From Rubidibacter lacunae KORDI 51-2 (GTDB lineage Bacteria; Cyanobacteriota; Cyanobacteriia; Cyanobacteriales; Rubidibacteraceae), in contig NZ_ASSJ01000001.1 in NCBI RefSeq assembly GCF_000473895.1, forward strand, positions 89,557 to 153,556: a stretch of 64,000 nt of DNA, written 5' to 3'. Within the stretch, counting starts at the first letter, position 1, and each line of letters begins with the position of its first letter. A program made the translations under genes and the position numbers. The notes beneath the pieces were generated by a model. The model saw only the letters and a list, made by a program, of their open reading frames with translations, ran no database searches and was not told the origin of the DNA. Positions 45,901-53,981 of the stretch are shown piece after piece.

Positions 45901-46755
45901 ATGCCTGAGTATAAAATCAAAAGTCCTTTGAGATATCCTGGCGGTAAGTCAAAGGCCATCTCTCGTCTTTCACAGTACATACCCCCTTTTCAAGAGCTGC
46001 GAGAGCCATTTTTCGGTGGGGGATCTGTTTCATTTTATTGTGCCCAGATTTTTCCAAATACCAAGCTTAAAGCCAGCGACATCAATTACGACCTTTACTG
46101 TTTTTGGGAACAGCTGTCGGTCGATCCAGATCCTCTAATCGAGCATGTGTGGGACGTAAAGTTTAAGTGTGATAACGGTAGAGCTCTCTACCAAGAGCTA
46201 TGCGGACGCCGTGACTCTGATTTATCAGATCTTCAACGTGCGGTTGACTTTTTCATTCTTAACCGCATTACATTCTCTGGGACTATCGATAGTGGGGGTT
46301 ATTCCGAGAAGGCTTTTCAGTCGCGCTTCACAACTTCATCGATCGAAAGACTAGAGAAAGCAAAGGAAATCGCACGTCAGATTTCCTTTCACCATGCCGA
46401 CTATCATCAGTTACTTTGTGAACCCGGTTACGATGTATTCCTATTCCTTGACCCACCCTATTACAGTGCAACAAAATCAAAGCTTTATGGGAAAAAGGGA
46501 GATCTACACATGCACTTCGACCACCAACGCTTCTTTGAAGAACTTGTTAATTGCAAACATCGCTGGCTTGTCACCTATGACAACAGCGAATACATTCGAG
46601 AACTATACGCCGACTTTTATCAACTTGAATGGGAGCTACAGTATGGAATGAATAACTATAAAAAGACTACCGCTGCCAGAGGTAAAGAGCTGTTAATTGC
46701 CAACTTTGAGCTTGTTCTAGAAACACAATCGCTGCCAAGTCGATTCACCCAATAG
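45901..46755 (+). CDS. DNA adenine N6-methyltransferase (Dam/D12 class)
   Basis: This 284-residue enzyme is of the Dam/D12 class. It begins PEYKIKSPLRYPGGKSKAI with the SAM-binding FFGGGSVSFYC shortly after (motif I, FxGxG). The catalytic DPPY motif (LFLDPPYYSATKSKLYG) is near residue 180. The start at 45901 is chosen because the family starts directly before LRYPGGK; the frame extends 32 codons upstream without conservation. There is no restriction gene beside it, so it is another orphan methylase. Many Dam enzymes act on GATC, which lies inside HIP1, but this divergent type may differ. Confidence 0.9.
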   Translation: MPEYKIKSPLRYPGGKSKAISRLSQYIPPFQELREPFFGGGSVSFYCAQIFPNTKLKASDINYDLYCFWEQLSVDPDPLIEHVWDVKFKCDNGRALYQELCGRRDSDLSDLQRAVDFFILNRITFSGTIDSGGYSEKAFQSRFTTSSIERLEKAKEIARQISFHHADYHQLLCEPGYDVFLFLDPPYYSATKSKLYGKKGDLHMHFDHQRFFEELVNCKHRWLVTYDNSEYIRELYADFYQLEWELQYGMNNYKKTTAARGKELLIANFELVLETQSLPSRFTQ

Positions 46756-47143
46756 CAAACGTTAAGGCTGTTTCTAAAAAATCCATCCTTCGTCAAGAAA
46801 TGCCTCAAGCAGCAGAAAAGTTAGCCACCGTCGCCATTTAGCAACACATCGAGATAAATAACTAGCCCTCTGTGTCAACCTGGGTTCTTGGGAAGCATGC
46901 CCGAACTTGAGCCATTAGAGTGCTTGCAGCTTTTCCATGCTCGAGTAGTGGAGGTGGAGAGGAGAAAGGCGCGCAGTTCTGCAGCGGACTCGGTGATATC
47001 GATATGGAGCTTTCCCGGCATGATGACTCATCTCGAGAACCTGACACCTGCTACTCATATCACATTTTTCCGGATTAGGTATTACTTCAATGCTGCTGAA
47101 TTCACGCCTGATTTCCGTCTTAGACTTCTGTTTTAAACCAGGT
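46756..47143. other. Region between adenine methylase and ZIP-like gene
   Basis: A 388-base stretch downstream of both neighbours. I see no gene; overlapping short frames on both strands here show no family features. Confidence 0.35.
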
Positions 47144-47890
47144 CTAAACCAATAACAACAAAACCGCGTAAAGCGCTGCACCACCAGTAAAAGACCAGAA
47201 ACAACTCTTCTGCTCGTCTGGCAGTTCTCGCTTTAGAATATTGAGGATTAGGCTGCCGGCTAAAAAGGCCCAAACTATCGAAACTGCGGCTTCATTTAGA
47301 TTTGCGATTTGAGCTGCGATCGCCCCCATCATAATCGCTGCGGTCAAAAACCAGCGCCCTCGGCGATCGTAGGAAGATTTGTGATGCTCTCGCAAATTGA
47401 AATCGATGACAAAAAAGTGCAAGGCAACCGCCACGAAAAATAAAATACACTGAAATAAGTTGTGTTCGCTTAGATCTTGAAGCAAATAGCCAAAAATTGC
47501 GTTCATGCATATAAAGACGGCGATATGAATCCAAAACACTAAAGAACTCGCGCGATCGGCATCGTTTCTTGCGCGGTTGAGGCCTCGCGAAGCAAGCGCC
47601 AAAATATCAAGCCCATAAAACACGAGTAGCCCCAAAAGAGCGAGGATGTAGACGTGATTCTCTAGATAAGCAATAAAGGGAATGGCAGAATGTTCTAATT
47701 CTGCCTGGACGTGACTTAGTTCTGGGAAAATCTCTAAAAAAACATAGCCAACTGAAACACCCCCAGCAAACGAAACCCACCGATGCTCGGGGACGACGGC
47801 CGAGATGTTTAGTTTTGGTGAAAATGCATGGATCGAGGCTAGGCTAGCCGCCAAAAGAAGCCCGGGTCCTTGTACGATTGCATCGCTCAT
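47144..47890 (-). CDS. ZIP-like integral membrane protein
   Basis: This 248-residue protein has about eight hydrophobic helices. It has the ZIP-family layout in shortened form: the N-terminal LLAASLASIHAFSP and then FAGGVSVGYVFLEIFPELS, which matches the ZIP helix-2/3 region (G.S.....HL.PE), and a His-rich loop (REHHKSSYD). The His and Glu in GYVFLEIFPELSHV could bind metal. It may transport a metal, but the family's HN..H and E..HE motifs in helices 4 and 5 are not clear, so this is a distant relative. It stands alone. Confidence 0.6.
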   Translation of the reverse strand: MSDAIVQGPGLLLAASLASIHAFSPKLNISAVVPEHRWVSFAGGVSVGYVFLEIFPELSHVQAELEHSAIPFIAYLENHVYILALLGLLVFYGLDILALASRGLNRARNDADRASSLVFWIHIAVFICMNAIFGYLLQDLSEHNLFQCILFFVAVALHFFVIDFNLREHHKSSYDRRGRWFLTAAIMMGAIAAQIANLNEAAVSIVWAFLAGSLILNILKRELPDEQKSCFWSFTGGAALYAVLLLLV

Positions 47891-48380
47891 TAACTTTAAT
47901 GGTGAAAACTTAAGTGTGAATAGCTCACTTTGGTATGCCTAGAATGCCGTTGCCGATGAAGGTGGGAGCAGAGTTGCTACGCAGTCCGATCTCATCCTCA
48001 CTTTAACTCTAGAAAGTTCGCTGAGAGCGAGAGCTCAACTCTACGCGGAGCACAGTACCTGTCGATGCCAGGAATGCCGGACGCAATTGCGATGGATTCG
48101 GGCTTCAATCGAGTGCGATAACCGGGATCGATCGCGTATCGTCGAGAGTGATGCATACCTGTAACGTCGATTTGCTTGCTGCGATCTCGCAGGTGAGTGT
48201 AGCAAAATAACTTTTCAAACCCATTCCCGACTTGTTTGCCCGGAGCGATCGCCGGCGATGGTCTGGTTCCCGCGAGGACGAGTTCGAGCTAAGATCGGGA
48301 CGCTTTTTGCCGGTCGGATTTTGCCCTCGGGTGCCGGACCGGTCGAGCTCACCAAGATTCTCAAGCTCACGCAGATTGCT
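47891..48380. other. Divergent region between ZIP-like gene and egtC
   Basis: About 490 bases lie between genes transcribed in opposite directions. I see no convincing frame or RNA gene. The egtC frame is open upstream to 48258 but has no conserved sequence before 48381. Confidence 0.35.
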
Positions 48381-49196
48381 ATGTGTCGTCTGGTCGGATA
48401 TCTCGGACCGTCCTTGAAGGTCGATCGCCTGGTGTGCGAACCGCCCCATTCGCTGGTCGCTCAGGCCTATCAGCCGCGCGAGATGGAATTGGCAATCCTC
48501 AATGCCGACGGGTTCGGTATCGGTTGGTTCGGACGCGATCGCTCCGCTGCCCCGTTTTCCTATCGGAGCGTGATGCCGATATGGACCGACCCGAATCTCA
48601 CGCAGCTCGCCCGCTATATCGAGTCCGAGTGCTTTGTCGGGTACGTCCGCAGCGCTACGCCGGGACTGGCTGTCGATATCAGTAACTGTCAGCCCTTCAC
48701 GACTAATGGACTGTTGTTGCCGAGTCCGCTGTTGTTCTTACACAACGGCTATATCGAAAACTTCCGGCAGACGCTTTACCGCGACATCCGTATGTCGCTA
48801 TCCGGCGACCTATATCGCTTTGTACACGGCACCACCGACTCCGAGCACATCTTCGCGCTGATTCTCCACGAATTGGAAGCCGACCCAACGCGCTCGATTG
48901 CTGCAGCCCTCGAACGCGCCCTGGCAACGCTGACAGCCCTTGCCCGCGAGAAACACGTCGGTTTCTGCGCCAATATCTTGCTGAGCGACGGAACGCAGCT
49001 CGTTGCCAGCCGCTATGCATGCGGCACCACGGTTCCTAGCCTTTACTGGCTAAACAATGCCCCCGAGCTGCCCGATGCGATCGCGATCGCTTCCGAGCCG
49101 CTCTTTGAGGGCCCGTGGCAGCGCTGTCCCGAGCACAGCATCATTCAAGCAGGAGGACCTGACGGTCGTGCCGTACGCATCCACTCAATCGTCTAA
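48381..49196 (+). CDS. egtC: Gamma-glutamyl amidase EgtC (class II glutamine amidotransferase)
   Basis: This 271-residue enzyme removes the gamma-glutamyl group from the hercynyl-gamma-glutamylcysteine sulfoxide intermediate of ergothioneine synthesis. The catalytic N-terminal Cys is at position 2 (MCRLVGYLG). Conserved LNADGFGIGWF, GYVRSATPG, NCQPFT and the FLHNGYIENF loop follow. The start is chosen by the N-terminal Cys, which is needed for catalysis. Its last 29 bases overlap the start of egtB, so the pair is one transcription and translation unit. No egtD or egtA is adjacent. Confidence 0.93.
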   Translation: MCRLVGYLGPSLKVDRLVCEPPHSLVAQAYQPREMELAILNADGFGIGWFGRDRSAAPFSYRSVMPIWTDPNLTQLARYIESECFVGYVRSATPGLAVDISNCQPFTTNGLLLPSPLLFLHNGYIENFRQTLYRDIRMSLSGDLYRFVHGTTDSEHIFALILHELEADPTRSIAAALERALATLTALAREKHVGFCANILLSDGTQLVASRYACGTTVPSLYWLNNAPELPDAIAIASEPLFEGPWQRCPEHSIIQAGGPDGRAVRIHSIV

Positions 49197-50412
49197 ACAG
49201 GCGATCGTCCAGGCTTTCGAGCAGTGCCGCACGCGCACGCTCGACTGGTTTGCCACGCTCGATCGCGCGAACCTTTGCCGGCAAGCACACCCAGAATTTA
49301 GCCCAGTTGGCTGGCACCTCGGACACATTGCGTTTACCGAAGCGCTGTGGATTCTCGAGCGTTGTGCGGGTGAATCGGATCCGTTTCCCGAACACCGGCA
49401 GCTCTTCGCTGCTGACGGTTTGCCGAAAACCGCCCGCCAGGAATTACCGAATACTGAGTTTCTCTGTGAATACTTACACGTCGTGCGCGATCGCGTTTGG
49501 CGCTATCTAGATCGCGCGCCGCTGGAGCAACAGGCACGCCTGTGGTGGTGGTTGTTGCAACATGAATGCCAACACAACGAGACGATCGCGATTGTCCTCC
49601 AGCTCCAACGCTGGAATCCGGCCGAACTGCAACCACCGACTGCCCGCCCCATAAGAAGCGTTCTCGACACCTCAGAGATGGCATTCGTCCCGGCTGGACC
49701 GTGCACGATCGGCAGCGATCGCCTGGCGCAGGATAACGCGCGTCCGGCTTGTCCGGTCGAGTTAGATGCATTTTGGATCGACCGCTATCCAGTCACCTGC
49801 GAGCAGTTTCGCGAGTTTATGGCAGTAGGCGGATACCGCCAACGGCAGTGGTGGTGTGAGGACGGCTGGCACTGGCTGCAGTCCAATCCCGTCGCGCAAC
49901 CGCTGTACTGGTCGGACGATCGCGCCTTCGACCGGCATCCAGTTTACGGCGTCAGTTGGTACGAAGCCACTGCCTACGCTCGTTTCGTTGGCAAACGGTT
50001 GCCTACCGAGCTGGAATGGGAAAAAGCCGCCTGCTGGGACCCGATTGCCGGACGCGCGCGCGATTACCCCTGGGGCAACGCGGCCCCAACGGCGCGATTG
50101 GGAAACTATGACGGTTTTGTCGGGCAAACTTCAGCAGTGGACGCGCACCCGGCAGGTGCCAGCACTCTCGGCTGCACGGACTTACTCGGCAACGTCTGGG
50201 AGTGGACCGCATCGGGGTTCGACGGCTATTCCGGCTTCGCGCCCTATCCCTATTCGGGCTATTCGCGGAGCTACTTCGATCGCCGGCATCGCGTTCTGCG
50301 CGGCGGTAGTTGGGCAACGCGACCGTGGGCGCTCCATCCCTGCTGGCGCAATTGGTATCAACCTCACGTTAGGCAGGTATTTGCAGGTTTTCGTTGTACC
50401 CGCGATCTGTAA
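49168..50412 (+). CDS. egtB: Hercynine oxygenase EgtB (sulfoxide synthase)
   Basis: This 414-residue iron enzyme joins a thiol and O2 to hercynine. The N-terminal DinB-like domain has PVGWHLGHIAFTEALW and HECQHNETIAIVLQLQ, which hold the three iron-binding His. The C-terminal FGE-sulfatase domain has DAFWIDRYPVTCEQFREFM, GVSWYEATAYARFVGKRLPT, LLGNVWEWTASGF and VLRGGSW. The start is GTG 49168, with AGGAGG 11 bases before it inside egtC. The frame is open further upstream inside egtC, so this start relies on the Shine-Dalgarno match. It forms a coupled unit with egtC. Confidence 0.92.
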   Translation: MPYASTQSSKQAIVQAFEQCRTRTLDWFATLDRANLCRQAHPEFSPVGWHLGHIAFTEALWILERCAGESDPFPEHRQLFAADGLPKTARQELPNTEFLCEYLHVVRDRVWRYLDRAPLEQQARLWWWLLQHECQHNETIAIVLQLQRWNPAELQPPTARPIRSVLDTSEMAFVPAGPCTIGSDRLAQDNARPACPVELDAFWIDRYPVTCEQFREFMAVGGYRQRQWWCEDGWHWLQSNPVAQPLYWSDDRAFDRHPVYGVSWYEATAYARFVGKRLPTELEWEKAACWDPIAGRARDYPWGNAAPTARLGNYDGFVGQTSAVDAHPAGASTLGCTDLLGNVWEWTASGFDGYSGFAPYPYSGYSRSYFDRRHRVLRGGSWATRPWALHPCWRNWYQPHVRQVFAGFRCTRDL

Positions 50413-50640
50413 GGTGACATGGTATTTTTCATGCTGAAAGGCTTCACTTCTGCCCCCTGACCCTACACGGCTACCTTCTCAAACACTTTCTTGTTTCCAG
50501 GACGTGACACTGACTGTCCTCCTTAGCGGCTGCAAATTTACGGGGGGTCGGGCTTATCTCTGGGTAAACGGTCATTGAATTTGCGGGGTGAACTCTTCTA
50601 ATCTCTGCGGTCTAGCGAAACGCAAGCCCCAAACGATTCA
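50413..50640. other. Region between egtB and RTX locus A
   Basis: No gene is visible. The start of the ~3.2 kb duplication unit falls near 50627, where the sequence becomes similar to that at about 53890. Confidence 0.4.
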
Positions 50641-50670
50641 GGGGTCTAAGGTCGAGCGACCCTAGACCCC
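50641..50670 (-). terminator. Terminator of RTX gene A
   Basis: A stem GGGGTCTA/TAGACCCC continues, after an A-C mismatch, into GGTCG/CGACC. It lies 50 bases after the stop of RTX gene A. The same structure with a few changed bases is found after RTX gene B at 53905. Confidence 0.7.
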
Positions 50671-50719
50671 CTTGCGATCGAGAAGCCGCAATATTGGCGT
50701 CCCCTCGTGCCCCTAGATG

Positions 50720-53056
50720 TTAGGCAATGAGAGAGCGGCTGCCGGCATTGTTGCTTATGGAGTCCTCCCATATGTTGGCGTTGGCCAAGAGGCTAGTGCC
50801 ATTCGTGCTAATGCCAGTGGTTAGGGAAGCCCCTGACGTGTTGGCGAGATCCAAAACAGCGAACAGATCGTCAGCGCTATCGACGATACCGTTAGAGTTA
50901 AGATCCCAGAAGGCCTCAAAATCCCCCAACGTCCCAGGAATTATGAGAAAAGGTGTGTTAGGGTCGAAGCCTAATAAGTCTACTCCCTGCTCGAAATCGG
51001 AGATAAAGGCAAAGTCACTGTTGCCACCCCCAACGTAGAAGGGGCCGCTCGCAGCGTCACCGAGGATGAACTCGTCGGGACCAAAGCCACCAGTTAGCAA
51101 GTCTATCTCGCCTTGGCCGGGATTACTGCCTGAGGGACCAAAGTCGATCGTAAAGGTGCTGGTCAGGGGATCGCTCTGAAGCGTTCCCGCAACACCAGTT
51201 AGGAAATCCAAGCCCGCTGAGCTAGACCCTTCACCAAAAAGAACGTCATCCCCGGCGCCACCAATGAGGATGTTTGTCCCGTCATCACCCTTGATAACGT
51301 CGTCGTTCTGAGTGCCGACGACATCTACAAAGTTCTGGGTGTTGAATTGCAAGGAGTTGCCGCCCGGTAGGTTTTCGATGGTGACGTCGCCCACCGTCAG
51401 GTCGATCTTGAAGGAACCCGTGTTTAGCCCGCCGCCAGGGATAACCGGGCTAGCGATCGGGGTGCCGTCGATGATGTTGAACTGACCGGTGGTCCCGATG
51501 ATGCTTTCAACGCTGGGATTGAAGGGGTCGCCATTCTCGCCCAAAAGTTGGTCGGTACCGAAGTCGCCGAAGTTCTTAAGGATGCTTCCCCCGTTTTGGA
51601 TGGTCAGCAGGCCGAGACCGGCAGTGCTGTAGTCGAGGACGTCAGCCCCAGCAGAGCCGTCGTAGGTATCGTTGCCATCGCTGCCGAAAAAGACGTTGTC
51701 TTGGTCGTTGCCGACGATGGTGTCATCGTTTTGAGTGCCGATGACATTGTTGAAGTTGACCACTTCAAATGCTAAGTTCGTGCCGACGACGACATCGTTA
51801 ATCACTAGGGAGTTTGCACCCAAGTCGATATCGAACGAGCCGGTATTATCGAAGCCGGCAATCGGGCTGCCATTGATGGTGTTGGTTTCGCTCGCATCGC
51901 CAACAATGCGCTCGATGCTGGGAGACAAGCCGCTAGCACCGCCATCCAAGGTGTCGACGCCGCCAATGCCTTTGCTAATCGTGCCGAGGTTGTTTAGAGT
52001 AACACCGCCAACGTTAGCGCCGCTGTAGTCGACGGTATCAGTGCCGCTGCCGCCGCTGAAGCTGTCAGAACCCTCACTGCCAAAAAAGGTGTTGTCCTGG
52101 CTGCTGCCGAGGATGGTGTCGTTGTTTTCGGTGCCGCGAACGTCAACGAAGTTGATAACTTCAAACGCCAGGTTCGTGCCGACGACGACATCGTTAATCA
52201 CTAGGGAGTTTGCACCCAAGTCGATATCGAACGAGCCGGTGTTGCTAAAACCAGCGACTGGAGAACCGTCGATGATGTTGTCGAGATTCTGAGCGCCGAC
52301 GATGCGCTCGATACTGGGGGATAATCCATCGAGGCCGAGACCTACAAGTTGGTCGGTGCCAACAACGTTGCCTTCGGCGTCGGTTTTATTGATTAGACCC
52401 AGGTTCCCTAGGGAGATGATTAGGTCCAAGTCGCTGTAATCGAGGGTGTCAATTGCCGGGTCGGGCAAGCTCGTCCCGCTAATGGATCCGCCATTGTAGG
52501 TGTCGTTGCCAAGGCTGCCGAAGAAAGTGTTGTTCTGGTCGTCACCGGTAATCGTGTCGTCGTTCTGGGTACCAACGACATTGGTGAAGTTCTGGACGGT
52601 GAAGCTCAGAGGTCCACTGGGAATGCCATTGATAATCAACGAGTTGCTGGCGAGGTTGACGTCGAAGGAGCCCGTGTTGTTGAAGCCTTCAACAGGGGAG
52701 CCATCAATGGTGTTGACGATCCCGGCGCCGATCGCGCCAATAATGACTTCAACCGACTCAATGCGGTCGACACCGCCACTTGCCTTGGCGATCGCTCCGA
52801 GGGCGTTCAGCGTGATGGATTCACCGCTAGCAGCGTAATCCACAGTGTCGATACCGGAACCACCATCGATCGTATTGCTTCCGGTGCGATCGCCGACAAG
52901 GATGGTGTCATTGCCAGCTTGAGCCAATACCGTGTCGTCGAACCCATCATTGGACAGAAAGATCGTGTCGTTCCCTTCACGAGCGATGATGAAGTCGACC
53001 TCAAACGGATTGTCGAACAAGAGATCGTCGAGAGAAGTACCAAGAATAAAAGCCAC
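50720..53056 (-). CDS. RTX/calcium-binding repeat protein A (tandem copy 1)
   Basis: About 778 residues. After a short N-terminus (AFILGTSLDDLLFDNPFEVD) the protein is built from RTX-like glycine/aspartate nonapeptides (GNDTI, GSGIDTVDYS) arranged in modules of about 130 residues. Each module has a segment NTGSFDIDLGANSLVIND and a line GTQNDDTIxG-NxxFFGSxGNDT. The end holds FGPDEFILGDA, FAFISDFEQGVDLLGFD and an EF-hand-like loop DLNSNGIVDSADD. It is likely a calcium-binding surface or secreted protein; no classical N-terminal signal is seen, fitting type I secretion. The GTG start at 53056 is favoured by comparison with copy B; the frame extends to 53332. Confidence 0.78.
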   Translation of the reverse strand: MAFILGTSLDDLLFDNPFEVDFIIAREGNDTIFLSNDGFDDTVLAQAGNDTILVGDRTGSNTIDGGSGIDTVDYAASGESITLNALGAIAKASGGVDRIESVEVIIGAIGAGIVNTIDGSPVEGFNNTGSFDVNLASNSLIINGIPSGPLSFTVQNFTNVVGTQNDDTITGDDQNNTFFGSLGNDTYNGGSISGTSLPDPAIDTLDYSDLDLIISLGNLGLINKTDAEGNVVGTDQLVGLGLDGLSPSIERIVGAQNLDNIIDGSPVAGFSNTGSFDIDLGANSLVINDVVVGTNLAFEVINFVDVRGTENNDTILGSSQDNTFFGSEGSDSFSGGSGTDTVDYSGANVGGVTLNNLGTISKGIGGVDTLDGGASGLSPSIERIVGDASETNTINGSPIAGFDNTGSFDIDLGANSLVINDVVVGTNLAFEVVNFNNVIGTQNDDTIVGNDQDNVFFGSDGNDTYDGSAGADVLDYSTAGLGLLTIQNGGSILKNFGDFGTDQLLGENGDPFNPSVESIIGTTGQFNIIDGTPIASPVIPGGGLNTGSFKIDLTVGDVTIENLPGGNSLQFNTQNFVDVVGTQNDDVIKGDDGTNILIGGAGDDVLFGEGSSSAGLDFLTGVAGTLQSDPLTSTFTIDFGPSGSNPGQGEIDLLTGGFGPDEFILGDAASGPFYVGGGNSDFAFISDFEQGVDLLGFDPNTPFLIIPGTLGDFEAFWDLNSNGIVDSADDLFAVLDLANTSGASLTTGISTNGTSLLANANIWEDSISNNAGSRSLIA

Positions 53057-53615
53057 GTCAAAATCCCCTACTGTGATTGAATTGCGCGTCAGCATCCGAG
53101 CCCGTGCGGTGCAAGGTTGCGACACTTCACCACAAATGAAATGACAACCTCGACCACATGCGGATTCGGTTTCAACAAAGGGAAGACTTTTGCTAGGCGA
53201 TCTACAGAAAAGCAGTCTGCATCGGGAGCCCAAAGAGTTTGCAGCTCCCGACATCAACGCTTGACATAGCATCAAGGTCGAGCTATGTTGTAGGACCAGG
53301 ATTAACAAGCCAGCCCTAGATAATGCAATCAAAGGCGGTCAGTTTTTCCTTAGTCGCACGCTCAGATACCGCGCTCGTACTCGTCTGGTTTCCTAGTTCC
53401 AACCCGTACGTGCACGGCAAGCAAAAGTGCCTCCAGTTGAACCGTAGAAGCTTCAAGCTTTCTTCGGTTCAACTGAAGTCTATAGTAGTTTTTATATCGA
53501 AACAAGTCAAGATTTCTTTCGAGGTTTATCTTATTATTTTTCCCTTGGCGATGTAAATTATTCTGTGCAATACGGTTATCGACGAGTTAGTTTAGAGTAC
53601 TTCGAGGACTGCGCC
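53057..53615. other. Upstream region of RTX gene A
   Basis: It corresponds base for base in many places to 56277-56883. It contains the shared hairpin (53434-53475) and must contain the RTX promoter. A minus-strand open frame runs from the RTX gene to 53332 but its residues differ strongly from the parallel frame in copy B, so it is not coding. Confidence 0.5.
53434..53475. repeat. Conserved hairpin upstream of RTX gene A
   Basis: A perfect 11-base inverted repeat CAGTTGAACCG/CGGTTCAACTG encloses 20 bases that can themselves pair (AGAAGCT with AGCTTTCT, one bulge). It lies 378 bases before the RTX gene. The counterpart in copy B has different bases but the same fold, with compensating changes on both arms. 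Confidence 0.65.
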
Positions 53616-53765
53616 ACATACCGACGCAAGAAAGAATCGACCAAAGACGAACAACTGCTCCACGCACTGCTTGAGGATTACTTTTGTCTCGAATATATTC
53701 TCGAGGGATGGACTTCTGGAGCATTCCCCTCACAACTGGCTGAACGTTTACTCCTAGTGAGTTGA
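53616..53765 (+). pseudogene. IS256-type transposase N-terminus, relic A
   Basis: The frame reads YRRKKESTKDEQLLHALLED, then YFCLEYILEGWTSGAFPSQLAERLLL. It parallels the N-terminus of IS256/Mutator-type transposases (KDEQLLD.LL..Y.GPE.ILG..GLLKQLT..LVERAL). It matches relic B at 56884 position by position, though this copy has lost the ATG. Nothing past the first ~50 residues remains. Confidence 0.6.
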
Positions 53766-53904
53766 GCCACTATTCTGATTGATTAATATGTGCCTCACAA
53801 ACCTGGCAAGTTCCTCCCGAGGTTCCAAGGGTTTCAGGAGATGTTTCGGTCAGCCAGCTTGTGGTCTCTGATGTCTAGCAACATGCAAGCTCCAATAGAT
53901 TCAA

Positions 53905-53932
53905 GGGTCTAAGGTCGTGAGACCCTAGACCC
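53905..53932 (-). terminator. Terminator of RTX gene B
   Basis: A stem GGGTCTA/TAGACCC with an inner GGTC/GACC stem and a GTGA loop lies 50 bases after RTX gene B. The position and fold equal those after RTX gene A. Confidence 0.7.
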
Positions 53933-53981
53933 CTTGCGATCGAGAAGCAGCAATATTTGCTTCCCTTCGAGCCCCTAGAGG

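Noticed and set aside
46915..47184. 89-codon frame between methylase and ZIP-like gene
   Set aside because: Overlaps the 3' end of the ZIP-like gene in part, and the residues show no domain.
53095..53332. Longer N-terminus for RTX protein A (79 or more extra residues)
   Set aside because: The corresponding frame in the duplicate copy differs in sequence and length, while similarity begins at the shared GTG codon, so the extension is not coding.
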